This document shows positions 7,489-13,814 of a stretch of 13,814 nt of DNA, one piece after another; position 1 is the stretch's first letter; each line of letters starts with the position of its first letter. The notes under the pieces are model-generated. The model was given only the letters and a program-made list of their open reading frames with translations. It ran no database searches and had not been told where the DNA came from. Location of the stretch: the NCBI GenBank assembly GCA_018268735.1, contig JAFDWA010000022.1:1-13814 (forward strand), in the 5' to 3' direction. Source of the DNA: Actinomycetota bacterium. GTDB taxonomy: Bacteria > Actinomycetota > Acidimicrobiia > Acidimicrobiales > Microtrichaceae. A program made the position numbers and the translations under genes.

Positions 7489-8226
7489 TCAGCCCTCGAG
7501 GAGGGCCCCGACGAGGTCCTCGAACTCGGCGATCTCCCGGAGGCGGGCGTCCCGGACGGCGTCGGCCCGACCTGCGAGCAGCAGCCGCTTGGTCGCCAGC
7601 ACCGGCCCGAGCGGCAGCGCTCCGATCCGGCCGGCGACGGACCACGCCGCGTCGAGCAGGTCGTCGTGGGGGACCGAACGCAGCGCGAGTCCGTCGGCGA
7701 CGGCTTGCTCCGCGTCGATCCACGGCTCGGTGAACAGCACCTCAGCGGCGCGTTGCCAGCCCATGACCTGTGGCATGAGGAGGCTGGCCGAAGCCTCGGT
7801 GGTCACCCCGAGCGAGATGAACGGAACCTTGAGGCGGGCGGTGTCGGCGATCACCACGATGTCGCAGTGCAGCAGCATCGTGAGGCCGATCCCGACGCCG
7901 AGGCCGTTGACCGCCGCCACGATCGGCTTGGGAAACGTCTCCAGCACCGGCATGAACCGCTGGTAGCCGGGCACCTGGCCGTCGAAGGTCGACGGGTCGC
8001 TCATCTCGGCGAGGTCCTGGCCGGCGCTGAAGGCCCGACCCGCGCCGGTGAGCAGGACGCAGCGCACCGAGTCGTCCCCGGCCGCTTCCTCGAGCGCTTC
8101 GGCGCTCGCGCCCCAGAGCGCCTGGTTGAACGCGTTCAACGACTCGGGTCGGTTGAACGTGAGCGAACGGACGCCGTTGGAGTCCTCGACGATCAGGACG
8201 GGCGCCGGGGCGTGCTGGTCAGACAT
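7489..8226 (-). CDS. Crotonase-superfamily protein, probable enoyl-CoA delta isomerase type
   Basis: A 245-residue cytoplasmic acyl-CoA enzyme. Superfamily features: NRPESLNAFN (25-34), oxyanion-hole segment AFSAGQDLAEM (65-75), second oxyanion segment AAVNGLGVGIG (104-114), and a C-terminal helical tail. Both glutamates used by enoyl-CoA hydratases are absent: the positions align with Gly114 (in GVGIGLTMLLHCD) and Phe136 (in VPFISLG). A glutamate is present in LGVTTEASAS (Glu144), where peroxisomal delta3-delta2-enoyl-CoA isomerases carry their catalytic base. I therefore call it isomerase-like, a helper for beta-oxidation of unsaturated acyl chains; another crotonase activity is possible. 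ATG 8226 is directly preceded by an in-frame GTG at 8229. A box TAGCCA, an imperfect TANNNT, ends 7 bases before the ATG. It is divergent from the aminotransferase, with 58 bp between starts. Confidence 0.85.
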   Translation of the reverse strand: MSDQHAPAPVLIVEDSNGVRSLTFNRPESLNAFNQALWGASAEALEEAAGDDSVRCVLLTGAGRAFSAGQDLAEMSDPSTFDGQVPGYQRFMPVLETFPKPIVAAVNGLGVGIGLTMLLHCDIVVIADTARLKVPFISLGVTTEASASLLMPQVMGWQRAAEVLFTEPWIDAEQAVADGLALRSVPHDDLLDAAWSVAGRIGALPLGPVLATKRLLLAGRADAVRDARLREIAEFEDLVGALLEG

Positions 8227-8272
8227 CACCCGATGGCTACCACCGCCGACACGTCGTGGGTGGCACCGGTCC

Positions 8273-8278
8273 TAACGT
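8273..8278 (+). promoter_or_regulatory. -10 hexamer, leaderless start of the aminotransferase gene
   Basis: TAACGT (TANNNT) with 6 bases to GTG 8285 and no Shine-Dalgarno sequence. The short divergent gap (8227-8284) must also hold the promoter of the crotonase gene. Confidence 0.5.
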
Positions 8279-8284
8279 GGCGAC

Positions 8285-9664
8285 GTGAGCACCATCGGCA
8301 AGGACCCACTCGGCACGCTGTCGGCCGCCTCCAACGCGGAGAGCACCGCCGCTGATCGTCGGTACGTGTTCCACTCCTGGTCGGCCCAGCAGCTGATCTC
8401 GCCGTTGCCGATCGCGGGTGGCGAGGGCTCGTGGTTCTGGGACAACGAAGGGAACCGCTACCTCGACTTCGCGTCGCAGCTCGTGAACCTGAACCTCGGC
8501 CACCAGCACCCGGACATGGTCGCCGCGATCAGGGCCCAGGCAGATGTGCTGTGCACCGTTGCGCCACCGTTCGCGAACGATGTCCGCACCGAGGCCGCCC
8601 GACGGATCGTCGAGCATGCTCCCGCAGCGCTGAACCGGGTGTTCTTCACCAACGGCGGTGCCGAGGCGAACGAGAACGCGGTGCGGATGGCGCGCCTGCA
8701 CACCGGCCGCCAGAAGGTGCTGGCCGCGTACCGGAGCTACCACGGCGCCACGTCGACGGCGATCACCTTGACCGGTGAACCCCGGCGGTGGCCCTCCGAG
8801 CCCGGTGCGCCCGGTGTCGTGCACTTCTTCGGCCCGTACCCGTACCGCTCGGCGTTCGGTGCAGCGACGGAAGCGCAGGAGTGCGAACGCTCGCTCGACC
8901 ACCTCGCGCAGGTCGTGCAGATGGAGGGCGCCCACACGATCGCGGCGATCATCCTCGAGTCCGTGGTCGGCACCAACGGCGTGCTCGTCCCCCCGGAGGG
9001 CTACCTCGCCGGCGTGCGGGAGCTCTGCGACCGGCACGGGATCCTGTTCATCGCCGACGAGGTGATGGTCGGCTTCGGTCGGGTCGGTGAGTGGTTCGCG
9101 GTCGACCGCTGGGGAGTCCAGCCCGACCTGCTCTGCTTCGCGAAGGGCGTGAACTCGGGGTACGTGCCGCTCGGCGGGGTGCTGATCTCCGACGACGTCG
9201 CGGCGACGTTCGCCGAGCGTCCCTACCCTGGTGGCCTCACCTACAGCGGCCATCCGCTGGCGGCCGCGGCGGCGGTCGCGAGCATCGCGGTGTTCGAGCG
9301 CGACGGCATCGTCGAGAGGGCACGTCGACTCGGCGAGGAGGTCATCCGTCCGGCCCTCGAGGAGATCGGCCGGCGCCACCGGTCGGTCGGCGAGGTGCGT
9401 GGGCTCGGATGCTTCTTCGCGATCGAGCTCGTCCGTGACGCCACGAGCCGCGAGCCCCTCGTCCCGTTCAACGCCGCGGGGTCCGACGCGGCGCCGATGG
9501 TCGAGCTGATGGGGGAGTGCCGTGCCCGGGGGGTCTGGCCGTTCTCGCACTTCAACCGGCTCCACGTGGCCCCGCCGTTGGTGATCTCCGAGACGGACCT
9601 GCACCGGGGGCTCGAGGCCATCGACGCGGCCCTCGTCGTCGCCGACCGGCACGCGGCCGGCTGA
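8285..9664 (+). CDS. Class III (omega) PLP-dependent aminotransferase
   Basis: A 459-residue PLP enzyme of fold type I that moves an amino group between an amine or omega-amino acid and a keto acid. Motifs in order: VFHSWSAQ near 28-35 (substrate pocket region), [14 protein letters not shown] (52-65), [13 protein letters not shown] (120-132, PLP phosphate loop), SYHG (151-154), [11 protein letters not shown] (222-232), [14 protein letters not shown] (255-268, Asp258 holds the pyridine nitrogen), [15 protein letters not shown] (284-298, Lys287 is the Schiff-base lysine) and GLTYSGHP (317-324, Thr319 contacts the phosphate of the partner subunit). All catalytic residues are present and the length is normal. 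GTG 8285 is supported by TAACGT 6 bases upstream. Candidate substrates in this group include beta-alanine, taurine, GABA or putrescine; the sequence does not decide. The gene stands alone between a divergent gene and csp. Confidence 0.92.
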   Translation: MSTIGKDPLGTLSAASNAESTAADRRYVFHSWSAQQLISPLPIAGGEGSWFWDNEGNRYLDFASQLVNLNLGHQHPDMVAAIRAQADVLCTVAPPFANDVRTEAARRIVEHAPAALNRVFFTNGGAEANENAVRMARLHTGRQKVLAAYRSYHGATSTAITLTGEPRRWPSEPGAPGVVHFFGPYPYRSAFGAATEAQECERSLDHLAQVVQMEGAHTIAAIILESVVGTNGVLVPPEGYLAGVRELCDRHGILFIADEVMVGFGRVGEWFAVDRWGVQPDLLCFAKGVNSGYVPLGGVLISDDVAATFAERPYPGGLTYSGHPLAAAAAVASIAVFERDGIVERARRLGEEVIRPALEEIGRRHRSVGEVRGLGCFFAIELVRDATSREPLVPFNAAGSDAAPMVELMGECRARGVWPFSHFNRLHVAPPLVISETDLHRGLEAIDAALVVADRHAAG

Positions 9665-9674
9665 GGCCCGCGGT

Positions 9675-9688
9675 CGCCGTTCGCGGCG
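9675..9688 (+). other. Small hairpin after the aminotransferase stop
   Basis: CGCCG (9675-9679) and CGGCG (9684-9688) form a 5 bp stem around TTCG, 10 bases past the stop at 9664, with no T run. It may contribute to 3' end formation. The gap 9665-9845 holds no gene, only this hairpin, a candidate promoter and the larger hairpin at 9774-9800. Confidence 0.25.
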
Positions 9689-9717
9689 CCGACAGCGGCT
9701 CCGTCGGAACTCCGCGA

Positions 9718-9723
9718 TAGGGT
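9718..9723 (+). promoter_or_regulatory. Candidate -10 box upstream of csp
   Basis: TAGGGT fits TANNNT. If used, the transcript would start near 9730 and give csp a leader of about 115 bases containing the hairpin at 9774-9800. No good -35 is visible, so this is tentative. Confidence 0.3.
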
Positions 9724-9773
9724 GGGTGCACCGCCGATGTCCGGCGGGATCAGATCAGCCATCCGTGAGTGCT

Positions 9774-9800
9774 CGGGGTGCCGCAAGCGACGGCACCCCG
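9774..9800 (+). terminator. 10 bp perfect hairpin: aminotransferase terminator or csp leader structure
   Basis: CGGGGTGCCG (9774-9783) pairs perfectly with CGGCACCCCG (9791-9800) around the loop CAAGCGA, followed by TTGTGCAATT. The tail is only moderately T-rich. It lies 110 bases after the aminotransferase stop and 45 bases before the csp start, so it may end the first transcript or be a leader element of the second. Confidence 0.5.
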
Positions 9801-9845
9801 TTGTGCAATTCAGGCCCCGCCCGCCGGGGAGAAACGAGTCAGACC

Positions 9846-10049
9846 GTGGCAACGGGAACCGTCAAGTTCTTCAACTCAGAGAAGGGGTACGGCTTCATCA
9901 GCCGTGACGACGAGGGTGGCGACATCTTCGTGCACTTCTCCCAGATCGCGGGCAGTGGTTACCGCAACCTCGAAGAGGGCCAGAAGGTCGAGTTCGAGGT
10001 CGGGCCGGGTCGCAAGGGCGACGAGGCCCAGAACGTCCGGGCCGTCTGA
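9846..10049 (+). CDS. csp: Cold shock protein, CspA family
   Basis: A 67-residue single cold-shock domain (OB-fold) protein that binds single-stranded RNA or DNA and acts as an RNA chaperone. The start [15 protein letters not shown] (4-18) includes RNP1 (KGYGFISR, 13-20); RNP2 is DIFVHF (26-31), and the aromatic residues expected to stack on nucleobases are present. The C-terminal [20 protein letters not shown] (45-64) is canonical. GTG 9846 gives the standard N-terminus (VATGTVKFF); the longer frame from 9726 would add non-conserved residues. GGGGAGA at 9826-9832 is purine-rich but 13 bases away, and a closer GAG lies at 9836-9838. The gene is flanked by hairpins on both sides (9774-9800 and 10068-10113) and is probably a single-gene unit with a leader of some length, as is common for csp genes. 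Confidence 0.96.
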   Translation: MATGTVKFFNSEKGYGFISRDDEGGDIFVHFSQIAGSGYRNLEEGQKVEFEVGPGRKGDEAQNVRAV

Positions 10050-10067
10050 GCCGGATCTCCGATCGAA

Positions 10068-10113
10068 GCGCCGACGGCGGGCCCCGACTCCGGTCGGGTC
10101 CCGCCGTCGGCGC
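10068..10113 (+). terminator. Strong GC-rich hairpin after csp
   Basis: A 14 bp perfect outer stem (10068-10081 with 10100-10113), one C-T mismatch, then a 6 bp inner stem (10083-10088 with 10093-10098) around loop TCCG. It begins 18 bases after the csp stop. No T run follows, which is common for terminators in GC-rich actinobacteria. Confidence 0.65.
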
Positions 10114-10120
10114 GTCCTGA

Positions 10121-10137
10121 TCACCCTGCGAGGGTGA
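10121..10137. promoter_or_regulatory. Inverted repeat, possible operator
   Basis: TCACCCT (10121-10127) and AGGGTGA (10131-10137) are perfect inverted 7-mers with a 3-base spacer. The repeat ends 23 bases before the -10 box TAGCGT of the next gene and touches the position expected for its -35 (GAGACA, 10136-10141). This placement suits a dimeric regulator, though it could simply be a second small hairpin after csp. Confidence 0.35.
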
Positions 10138-10160
10138 GACACCTGCTCGGCCCGTGCCGT

Positions 10161-10166
10161 TAGCGT
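10161..10166 (+). promoter_or_regulatory. -10 hexamer, leaderless start of the membrane protein gene
   Basis: TAGCGT with 6 bases to ATG 10173 and no Shine-Dalgarno sequence. A weak -35, GAGACA at 10136-10141, lies 19 bases upstream. Confidence 0.5.
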
Positions 10167-10172
10167 TGTGAG

Positions 10173-11567
10173 ATGCCCGGCGACGACGGCAACCCAACCG
10201 ACACCGACGATGCGATCGAGCTCGAGGAGCTCCGTGTCGAGAACGAGCGGCTCCGATCCGCGCTCGCGTCCGCGTCCGCGTCCGATGTCACCACAGCGAC
10301 ACCGAGCGGCCCGCGCCACCGCGGGCGTTGGTTCGCGTCGTGGGTGCTGATCGTCGTCGGTTCGCTCCTCGTGCCGGTCTCGGTCATGTCGGTGTGGTTG
10401 GACCGCACCATCACCGACACCGACCGCTACGTGGAGACGGTCGCTCCGCTCATCCGCGACCCCGACATCCAACAGGCCGTCGAAGCTCGGCTGCAGCAGG
10501 CGCTGTACGAGCGGGTCGACGTCGAGGCCGAGGTCCGTCAGCTGCTCCCTGACCGTGCGGCCCTGCTCGCCGGGCCGATCACCGCGGGCGTGAAGAACCT
10601 CGTCTCCACCCTCGTGCATCGGGTCGTGACGAGTCCGCGTGTCGCCCAGCTGTGGGATGACGCGAACCGCGCAGCTCAGAAGCAGGTCGTCGCGGCGCTG
10701 ACAGCGTCGAACGGTCGCAAGGGCGTCGTGACGGTCGACCTCACCGACACCCTGAAGCAGGTGGTTGCCCGACTGGACTCGGCGGGTGTGCCGTTCTTCT
10801 CGAGCATCACCGTGCCCGAGGTGAAGCTCGACCTGTACCAGTCCGACAAGGTCGCCCAGGTCCAGCAGGCGTTCAACCTGTTCGACAAGCTCGCATCGGT
10901 GCTGCCGTGGCTGACGTTGCTCGTGCTGGGCGCAGGGGTGCTGGTCGCGCCGGATCATCGCAAGGGCCTGGTCCGCGCCGCCTCGGGGTGGGTGGTCGCG
11001 TCGCTCGCCCTGCTGGTCATGGTGGCGATCGGTCGAGTGGTCTACCTGGGCGCGTTGCCGACCGGGGCTTCGCTCCCGGCGAACAAGGTGTTCTTCAACA
11101 CCATCACCCGGTTCCTGCGCGGCGGTGGTCGCACGGTGCTGGTCGTCGGACTCGTGATCCTCGTCGCGGCGCTCCTCACCGGGCCGAGCAGACCGGCGAT
11201 GCGGTTCCGTGCATCGCTCGGACGCCTCTTCGGCACGGCGGGCAGCGGGGTCGACCAGATGGGCCTCGACCTCGGACCGTTCGGTGCCTGGGTGGGTCGC
11301 AACCTGGTGGCGTTGCGGGTGTGCGTCGCCGTCCTCGCGCTGATCGTGTTCCTGACGCTCGACCAGCCGTCCGCCGGGGCGGTGCTGTGGATCGCCCTCG
11401 TGGCACTGGTCGTCCTCGCCGTCGTGGAGGTGGTGGGCCGTGCCGGCCAGGCCAGGGCGGCGCTGCCCACCGCGGAGGCCGTTCCCTCTGGCGGGGTCGA
11501 CGCGCCGGCAGCAGCCGACTCGACGACCACCAACGCTGCGGCACCGACCTCCGAACCGCTCACGTGA
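10173..11567 (+). CDS. Six-helix integral membrane protein with large extracytoplasmic domain
   Basis: A 464-residue membrane protein resembling an uncharacterised family of actinobacterial integral membrane proteins. The N-terminus is acidic and then coiled-coil-like (ELEELRVENERLRSAL, 17-32), followed by an Ala/Ser run made by three GCGTCC hexamers (10266-10283). Membrane segments are seen at about 54-75, 243-260, 270-292, 320-337, 379-396 and 403-422. Between the first and second lies a 165-residue soluble domain that starts with the recognisable WLDRTITDTDRYVETVAPL (75-93); if the N-terminus is cytoplasmic this domain faces outward. The C-terminal tail after 423 is Ala/Pro/Thr-rich. No catalytic motif is seen and I assign no function. 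TAGCGT ends 6 bases before the ATG. Its stop overlaps the GTG start of the amidohydrolase gene by 4 bases, so the two are probably cotranscribed and translationally coupled. Confidence 0.85.
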   Translation: MPGDDGNPTDTDDAIELEELRVENERLRSALASASASDVTTATPSGPRHRGRWFASWVLIVVGSLLVPVSVMSVWLDRTITDTDRYVETVAPLIRDPDIQQAVEARLQQALYERVDVEAEVRQLLPDRAALLAGPITAGVKNLVSTLVHRVVTSPRVAQLWDDANRAAQKQVVAALTASNGRKGVVTVDLTDTLKQVVARLDSAGVPFFSSITVPEVKLDLYQSDKVAQVQQAFNLFDKLASVLPWLTLLVLGAGVLVAPDHRKGLVRAASGWVVASLALLVMVAIGRVVYLGALPTGASLPANKVFFNTITRFLRGGGRTVLVVGLVILVAALLTGPSRPAMRFRASLGRLFGTAGSGVDQMGLDLGPFGAWVGRNLVALRVCVAVLALIVFLTLDQPSAGAVLWIALVALVVLAVVEVVGRAGQARAALPTAEAVPSGGVDAPAAADSTTTNAAAPTSEPLT

Positions 11568-12796
11568 GCTCGACCGGTCCGGTCATCGACGCCGACAACC
11601 ACTACTACGAGGCGCTGGACGCCTTCACCCGGCACCTCGATCCGGCGTGGGCGCAACGGACCGTGCAGTGGTGCGAGATCGAGGGCCGTCGATACCACGT
11701 GGTGGGTGGCCGGGTCAGCCGTGCGGTGACGAACCCGACGTTCGACCCCGTGGTCCGGGCCGGCGCGATGCACGACTACTTCCGTGGCAACCCCGATGGG
11801 CGTGACCCGCTCAGCTTCCTGGCCGAGCGTGAGCCGATCCGACCCGAGTACCGCGACCGAGACGCCCGCGTGGACGTGCTCGACCGGCAGGGCCTCGAGT
11901 CGTGCTGGTTGTTCCCGACGTTGGGGATGATCTACGAGGAGCTGCTGGTCGGTGACCCGGAGGCGACCTGCGTGATGTTCCGGGCGTTCAACCGCTGGGT
12001 GCAGGAGGACTGGGGGTTCGCCCATCGCGACCGGATCTACGCCGCGCCCTACATCACCCTCGCCGACCCGGACTGGGCGGTCGAGGAGCTCCAGTGGGCG
12101 CTCGACTCGGGTGCCCGACTCGTCGTGATGCGGCCGGCGGCCCCGACGACGCAGCTCGGTCGGTGCTCGCCGTTCGACAACCGGTTCGCGCGGTTCTGGG
12201 GCCTGCTGGACGAGTCGCGAGTGCCGTTGGTGCTGCACGCCGGTGACGGTGGGGTGAGCTCGAACGGCTACGCGCCCGACGGCTTCTCGGCCTCGTTCGA
12301 CGGAGGGTTCCTGCCGTCGGTCAAGTTCTTCGCGATCGAGCAGGCCATCGGCGACTTCCTCCTGTCGATGCTGTTGGAGAACCACCTGGTGCGGTACCCG
12401 AACCTGCGGATCGTCTCGGTGGAGAACGGCGCAGAGTTCCTTCCGGACGTGTTCCGGAAGGTCCGGTCGATGGCGCGCAAGGCCGCCGGCTGGTTCCCGG
12501 ACGACCCCGTGGACATGTTCCGACGTCAGGTGTGGATCAACCCCTTCTGGGAGGACGACGTCGTCGCGGTCGTCGAGCAGATGGGTGCGGACCGCGTGGT
12601 GTTCGGTTCGGACTGGCCGCACATCGAGGGGATGCCGCAGCCGCTCGACTACCTGCCCGAGGTCGCCCCGCTGTCGCCGGCCGACCGACGACGAGTCCTG
12701 CACGGCAACGCAGCGGAGCTGCTGTCGGGTAAGGCTGCAGCGGAGCTGCTGTCGGGTGGGGCTGCAGCGGAGCTGCTGTCGGGTGGGGCTGCCTGA
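11564..12796 (+). CDS. Amidohydrolase family protein (amidohydrolase-2 / ACMSD-like TIM barrel)
   Basis: A 410-residue metal-dependent hydrolase or decarboxylase of the amidohydrolase-2 group. VIDADNHYYE (7-16) is the N-terminal metal motif (Asp11, His13, Glu16). VPLVLHAGDGG contains His225, SVENGAEF contains Glu287 where related enzymes often have a His motif, and VVFGSDWPHIEG carries Asp350. The ending HGNAAELLSG is the usual last helix, but here the nine-residue block AAELLSG(K/G)A occurs three times because of a 27 bp tandem repeat. GTG 11564 overlaps the TGA of the membrane protein gene (GTGA), has no Shine-Dalgarno sequence, and is likely translated by re-initiation. The frame is open further upstream, but that part is antisense-like filler over the membrane gene. 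Relatives act on small cyclic or carboxylated metabolites; the substrate here is unknown. Confidence 0.88.
   Translation: MSSTGPVIDADNHYYEALDAFTRHLDPAWAQRTVQWCEIEGRRYHVVGGRVSRAVTNPTFDPVVRAGAMHDYFRGNPDGRDPLSFLAEREPIRPEYRDRDARVDVLDRQGLESCWLFPTLGMIYEELLVGDPEATCVMFRAFNRWVQEDWGFAHRDRIYAAPYITLADPDWAVEELQWALDSGARLVVMRPAAPTTQLGRCSPFDNRFARFWGLLDESRVPLVLHAGDGGVSSNGYAPDGFSASFDGGFLPSVKFFAIEQAIGDFLLSMLLENHLVRYPNLRIVSVENGAEFLPDVFRKVRSMARKAAGWFPDDPVDMFRRQVWINPFWEDDVVAVVEQMGADRVVFGSDWPHIEGMPQPLDYLPEVAPLSPADRRRVLHGNAAELLSGKAAAELLSGGAAAELLSGGAA
12710..12790 (+). repeat. 27 bp in-frame tandem repeat, three copies
   Basis: Copies at 12710-12736, 12737-12763 and 12764-12790. The second and third are identical; the first differs from them at two adjacent bases (AAG instead of GGG codon). 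Each encodes AAELLSG(K/G)A, ending two codons before the stop. The first copy corresponds to the normal family C-terminus, so copies two and three are additions. Confidence 0.92.
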
Positions 12797-12854
12797 GGTC
12801 GCGAGCGGTCATCGGGTGTCGCGGATCGGCCATGATGGCGGCAGCGACGTCCAC

Positions 12855-12860
12855 AGGGGG
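12855..12860 (+). promoter_or_regulatory. Ribosome binding site of the deacylase gene
   Basis: AGGGGG, 7 bases before GTG 12868. This fixes the start and shows that the gene is translated from a leader or as a downstream operon cistron, unlike the leaderless genes nearby. The 71 bp gap before it holds no clear promoter or terminator. Confidence 0.65.
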
Positions 12861-12867
12861 TTCGACC

Positions 12868-13814
12868 GTGGCTGACCTGACCATCCGCAACGGACTGCTG
12901 GCCGACGGCACAGGAGCGCCGATGCGGCCTGCGGACGTCGTGGTCGCCGGCGATCGGATCGTCGACGTCGCCGAACCCGGTCAGGGCGCGCGAGGTCGTG
13001 AGGAGATCGACGCCGACGGTCGCCTGGTCACCCCCGGGTTCGTCGACATCCACACCCACTACGACGGTCAGGCCACATGGGATCCCGAGATGACGCCGTC
13101 GGGATGGCACGGGGTCACCACGGTGGTGATGGGCAACTGCGGTGTCGGCTTCGCTCCCGTCGACCTGGACCGTCGCGACTGGCTGATCCAGCTCATGGAG
13201 GGCGTCGAGGACATCCCCGGAACCGCACTGGCCGAGGGGATGAGCTGGAACTGGGAGTCGTTCCCGGAGTACCTCGACGAGCTCGACTCCATGCCGAGGG
13301 TGATGGACGTGGCCGCACAGATCCCCCACGGTGCCGTCCGGGGGTTCGTGATGGGGGACCGGGGTGCGGCCAACGAACCGGCGACAGCGGAGGACATCGC
13401 AACGATGTCAGCGCTCGTCGAGGAGGGACTGCGTGCCGGTGCGGTGGGGTTCACCACGACCCGGACCGTGCTGCACCGGGCCAAGGACGGCGAGCTCGCC
13501 GCCGGCACCACTGCGTCGGTCGACGAGCTGATCGGGCTGGGTGACGCACTCGGCGCCGCCGGCACCGGCGTCTTCGGCGTCGCCAGCGACATGATCGACC
13601 CGTCCGCCGAGCTCGAGTGGATGGGGGAGATCTCGCGGCGGACCGGTCGGCCCGTGACCTTCGGCTGCCTGCAGGACGATGTCCGCCCCGAGCACTGGCG
13701 GGTGATGCTGGACCACGCCGCGGACGCGAACGCCGGCGGCGCCCGGATCGTGCCGCAGGTCGCGGGCCGGCCGGCATGCCTCCTGTTCGGGTTCGAGTCC
13801 TCGGTGCACCCGTT
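12868..13814 (+). CDS. N-acyl-D-amino-acid deacylase-type amidohydrolase, N-terminal part (runs off window)
   Basis: The first 315 codons are present and the frame is still open at the edge. The N-terminal beta-sandwich LTIRNGLLADGTGAP (4-18) leads to the barrel motif PGFVDIHTHYDGQATWDP (56-73, metal-binding His62 and His64) and WHGVTTVVMGNCGVGFAPV (80-98), where Cys91 matches the metal-ligand cysteine of D-aminoacylases. GVEDIPGTALAEG and FPEYLDELDSMPR continue the family pattern, as do PHGAVRGFVMG and GAVGFTTTRTVLHRAKDG. These enzymes remove the acyl group from N-acyl-D-amino acids or hydrolyse related amides and cyclic ureides; the mycobacterial-type members most like this one have no firm substrate. 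GTG 12868 is set by AGGGGG 7 bases upstream and gives the standard N-terminus. It follows another amidohydrolase by 71 bp on the same strand, probably in one operon. Confidence 0.9.
   Translation, partial: MADLTIRNGLLADGTGAPMRPADVVVAGDRIVDVAEPGQGARGREEIDADGRLVTPGFVDIHTHYDGQATWDPEMTPSGWHGVTTVVMGNCGVGFAPVDLDRRDWLIQLMEGVEDIPGTALAEGMSWNWESFPEYLDELDSMPRVMDVAAQIPHGAVRGFVMGDRGAANEPATAEDIATMSALVEEGLRAGAVGFTTTRTVLHRAKDGELAAGTTASVDELIGLGDALGAAGTGVFGVASDMIDPSAELEWMGEISRRTGRPVTFGCLQDDVRPEHWRVMLDHAADANAGGARIVPQVAGRPACLLFGFESSVHP

Noticed and set aside
6334..8355. Plus-strand open frame of 673 codons
   Set aside because: Antisense to the hydroxylase start, metallopeptidase and crotonase genes; low-complexity Arg/Asp/Gly translation with no domain.
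8237..9652. Minus-strand open frame of 471 codons
   Set aside because: Exact antisense shadow of the aminotransferase, whose PLP residues are all conserved.
10266..10283. Three GCGTCC hexamers in the membrane protein gene
   Set aside because: A short in-frame Ala-Ser run in a flexible N-terminal region; too small to be treated as a separate element.
11042..12703. Minus-strand open frame of 553 codons
   Set aside because: Antisense to the membrane protein and amidohydrolase, which have strong family motifs; His/Arg/Val-rich shadow.
12829..12839. Small dyad GCCATGATGGC before the deacylase gene
   Set aside because: Only 5 bp arms around one base in GC-rich DNA; expected by chance and not placed against a convincing promoter.

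Overview
The window is GC-rich (high G/C at third codon positions), densely coded chromosomal DNA from an actinobacterium. The gene mix (stand-alone G6PD, DUF2252, leishmanolysin-like lipoprotein, fatty acid hydroxylase/sterol desaturase-like protein, class III aminotransferase starting with a VFHSWSAQ region, paired amidohydrolases) and the frequent leaderless starts would fit an environmental lineage such as Acidimicrobiia. That placement is an inference from gene content only. I see no rRNA, tRNA, insertion sequence, phage gene or CRISPR array.

Layout. 1-281: C-terminal end of an unrecognised + strand gene, closed by a strong hairpin terminator. 369-1655 (-): Tat-exported phosphoesterase of the phospholipase C/AcpA family, divergent from 1795-3198 (+): glucose-6-phosphate dehydrogenase. 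3206-3652 (-): small PIN/NYN-like protein, convergent with zwf (7 bp gap) and divergent from 3695-5086 (+): a DUF2252 protein. 5170-8226 (-): three genes read the same way: an enoyl-CoA isomerase-like crotonase protein, a secreted M8-type metallopeptidase lipoprotein and a fatty-acid-hydroxylase membrane protein. 8285-9664 (+): class III aminotransferase. 9846-10049 (+): cold shock protein. 10173-13814 (+): a likely operon of a six-helix membrane protein, an amidohydrolase-2 protein (4 bp overlap) and the 5' part of an N-acyl-D-amino-acid deacylase-type amidohydrolase that runs off the window.

Expression. Six genes have a TANNNT -10 hexamer (TAGCGT three times, also TAACGT, TACCGT, TAGGCT) only 6-8 bases before the start codon and no Shine-Dalgarno sequence, as in actinobacterial leaderless transcripts. 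Two or three others (phosphoesterase, deacylase, perhaps csp) have purine-rich ribosome binding sites instead.

Functionally this is mostly a housekeeping/catabolic neighbourhood: NADPH supply (zwf), acyl-CoA and amine metabolism, hydrolases and secreted enzymes. I did not find a defence system, biosynthetic cluster or other clear new system. The most notable items are the leaderless start pattern, short tandem repeats at the 3' ends of two genes, kinase-like motifs in permuted order in the DUF2252 protein, and an isomerase-type rather than hydratase-type active site in the crotonase-family gene.
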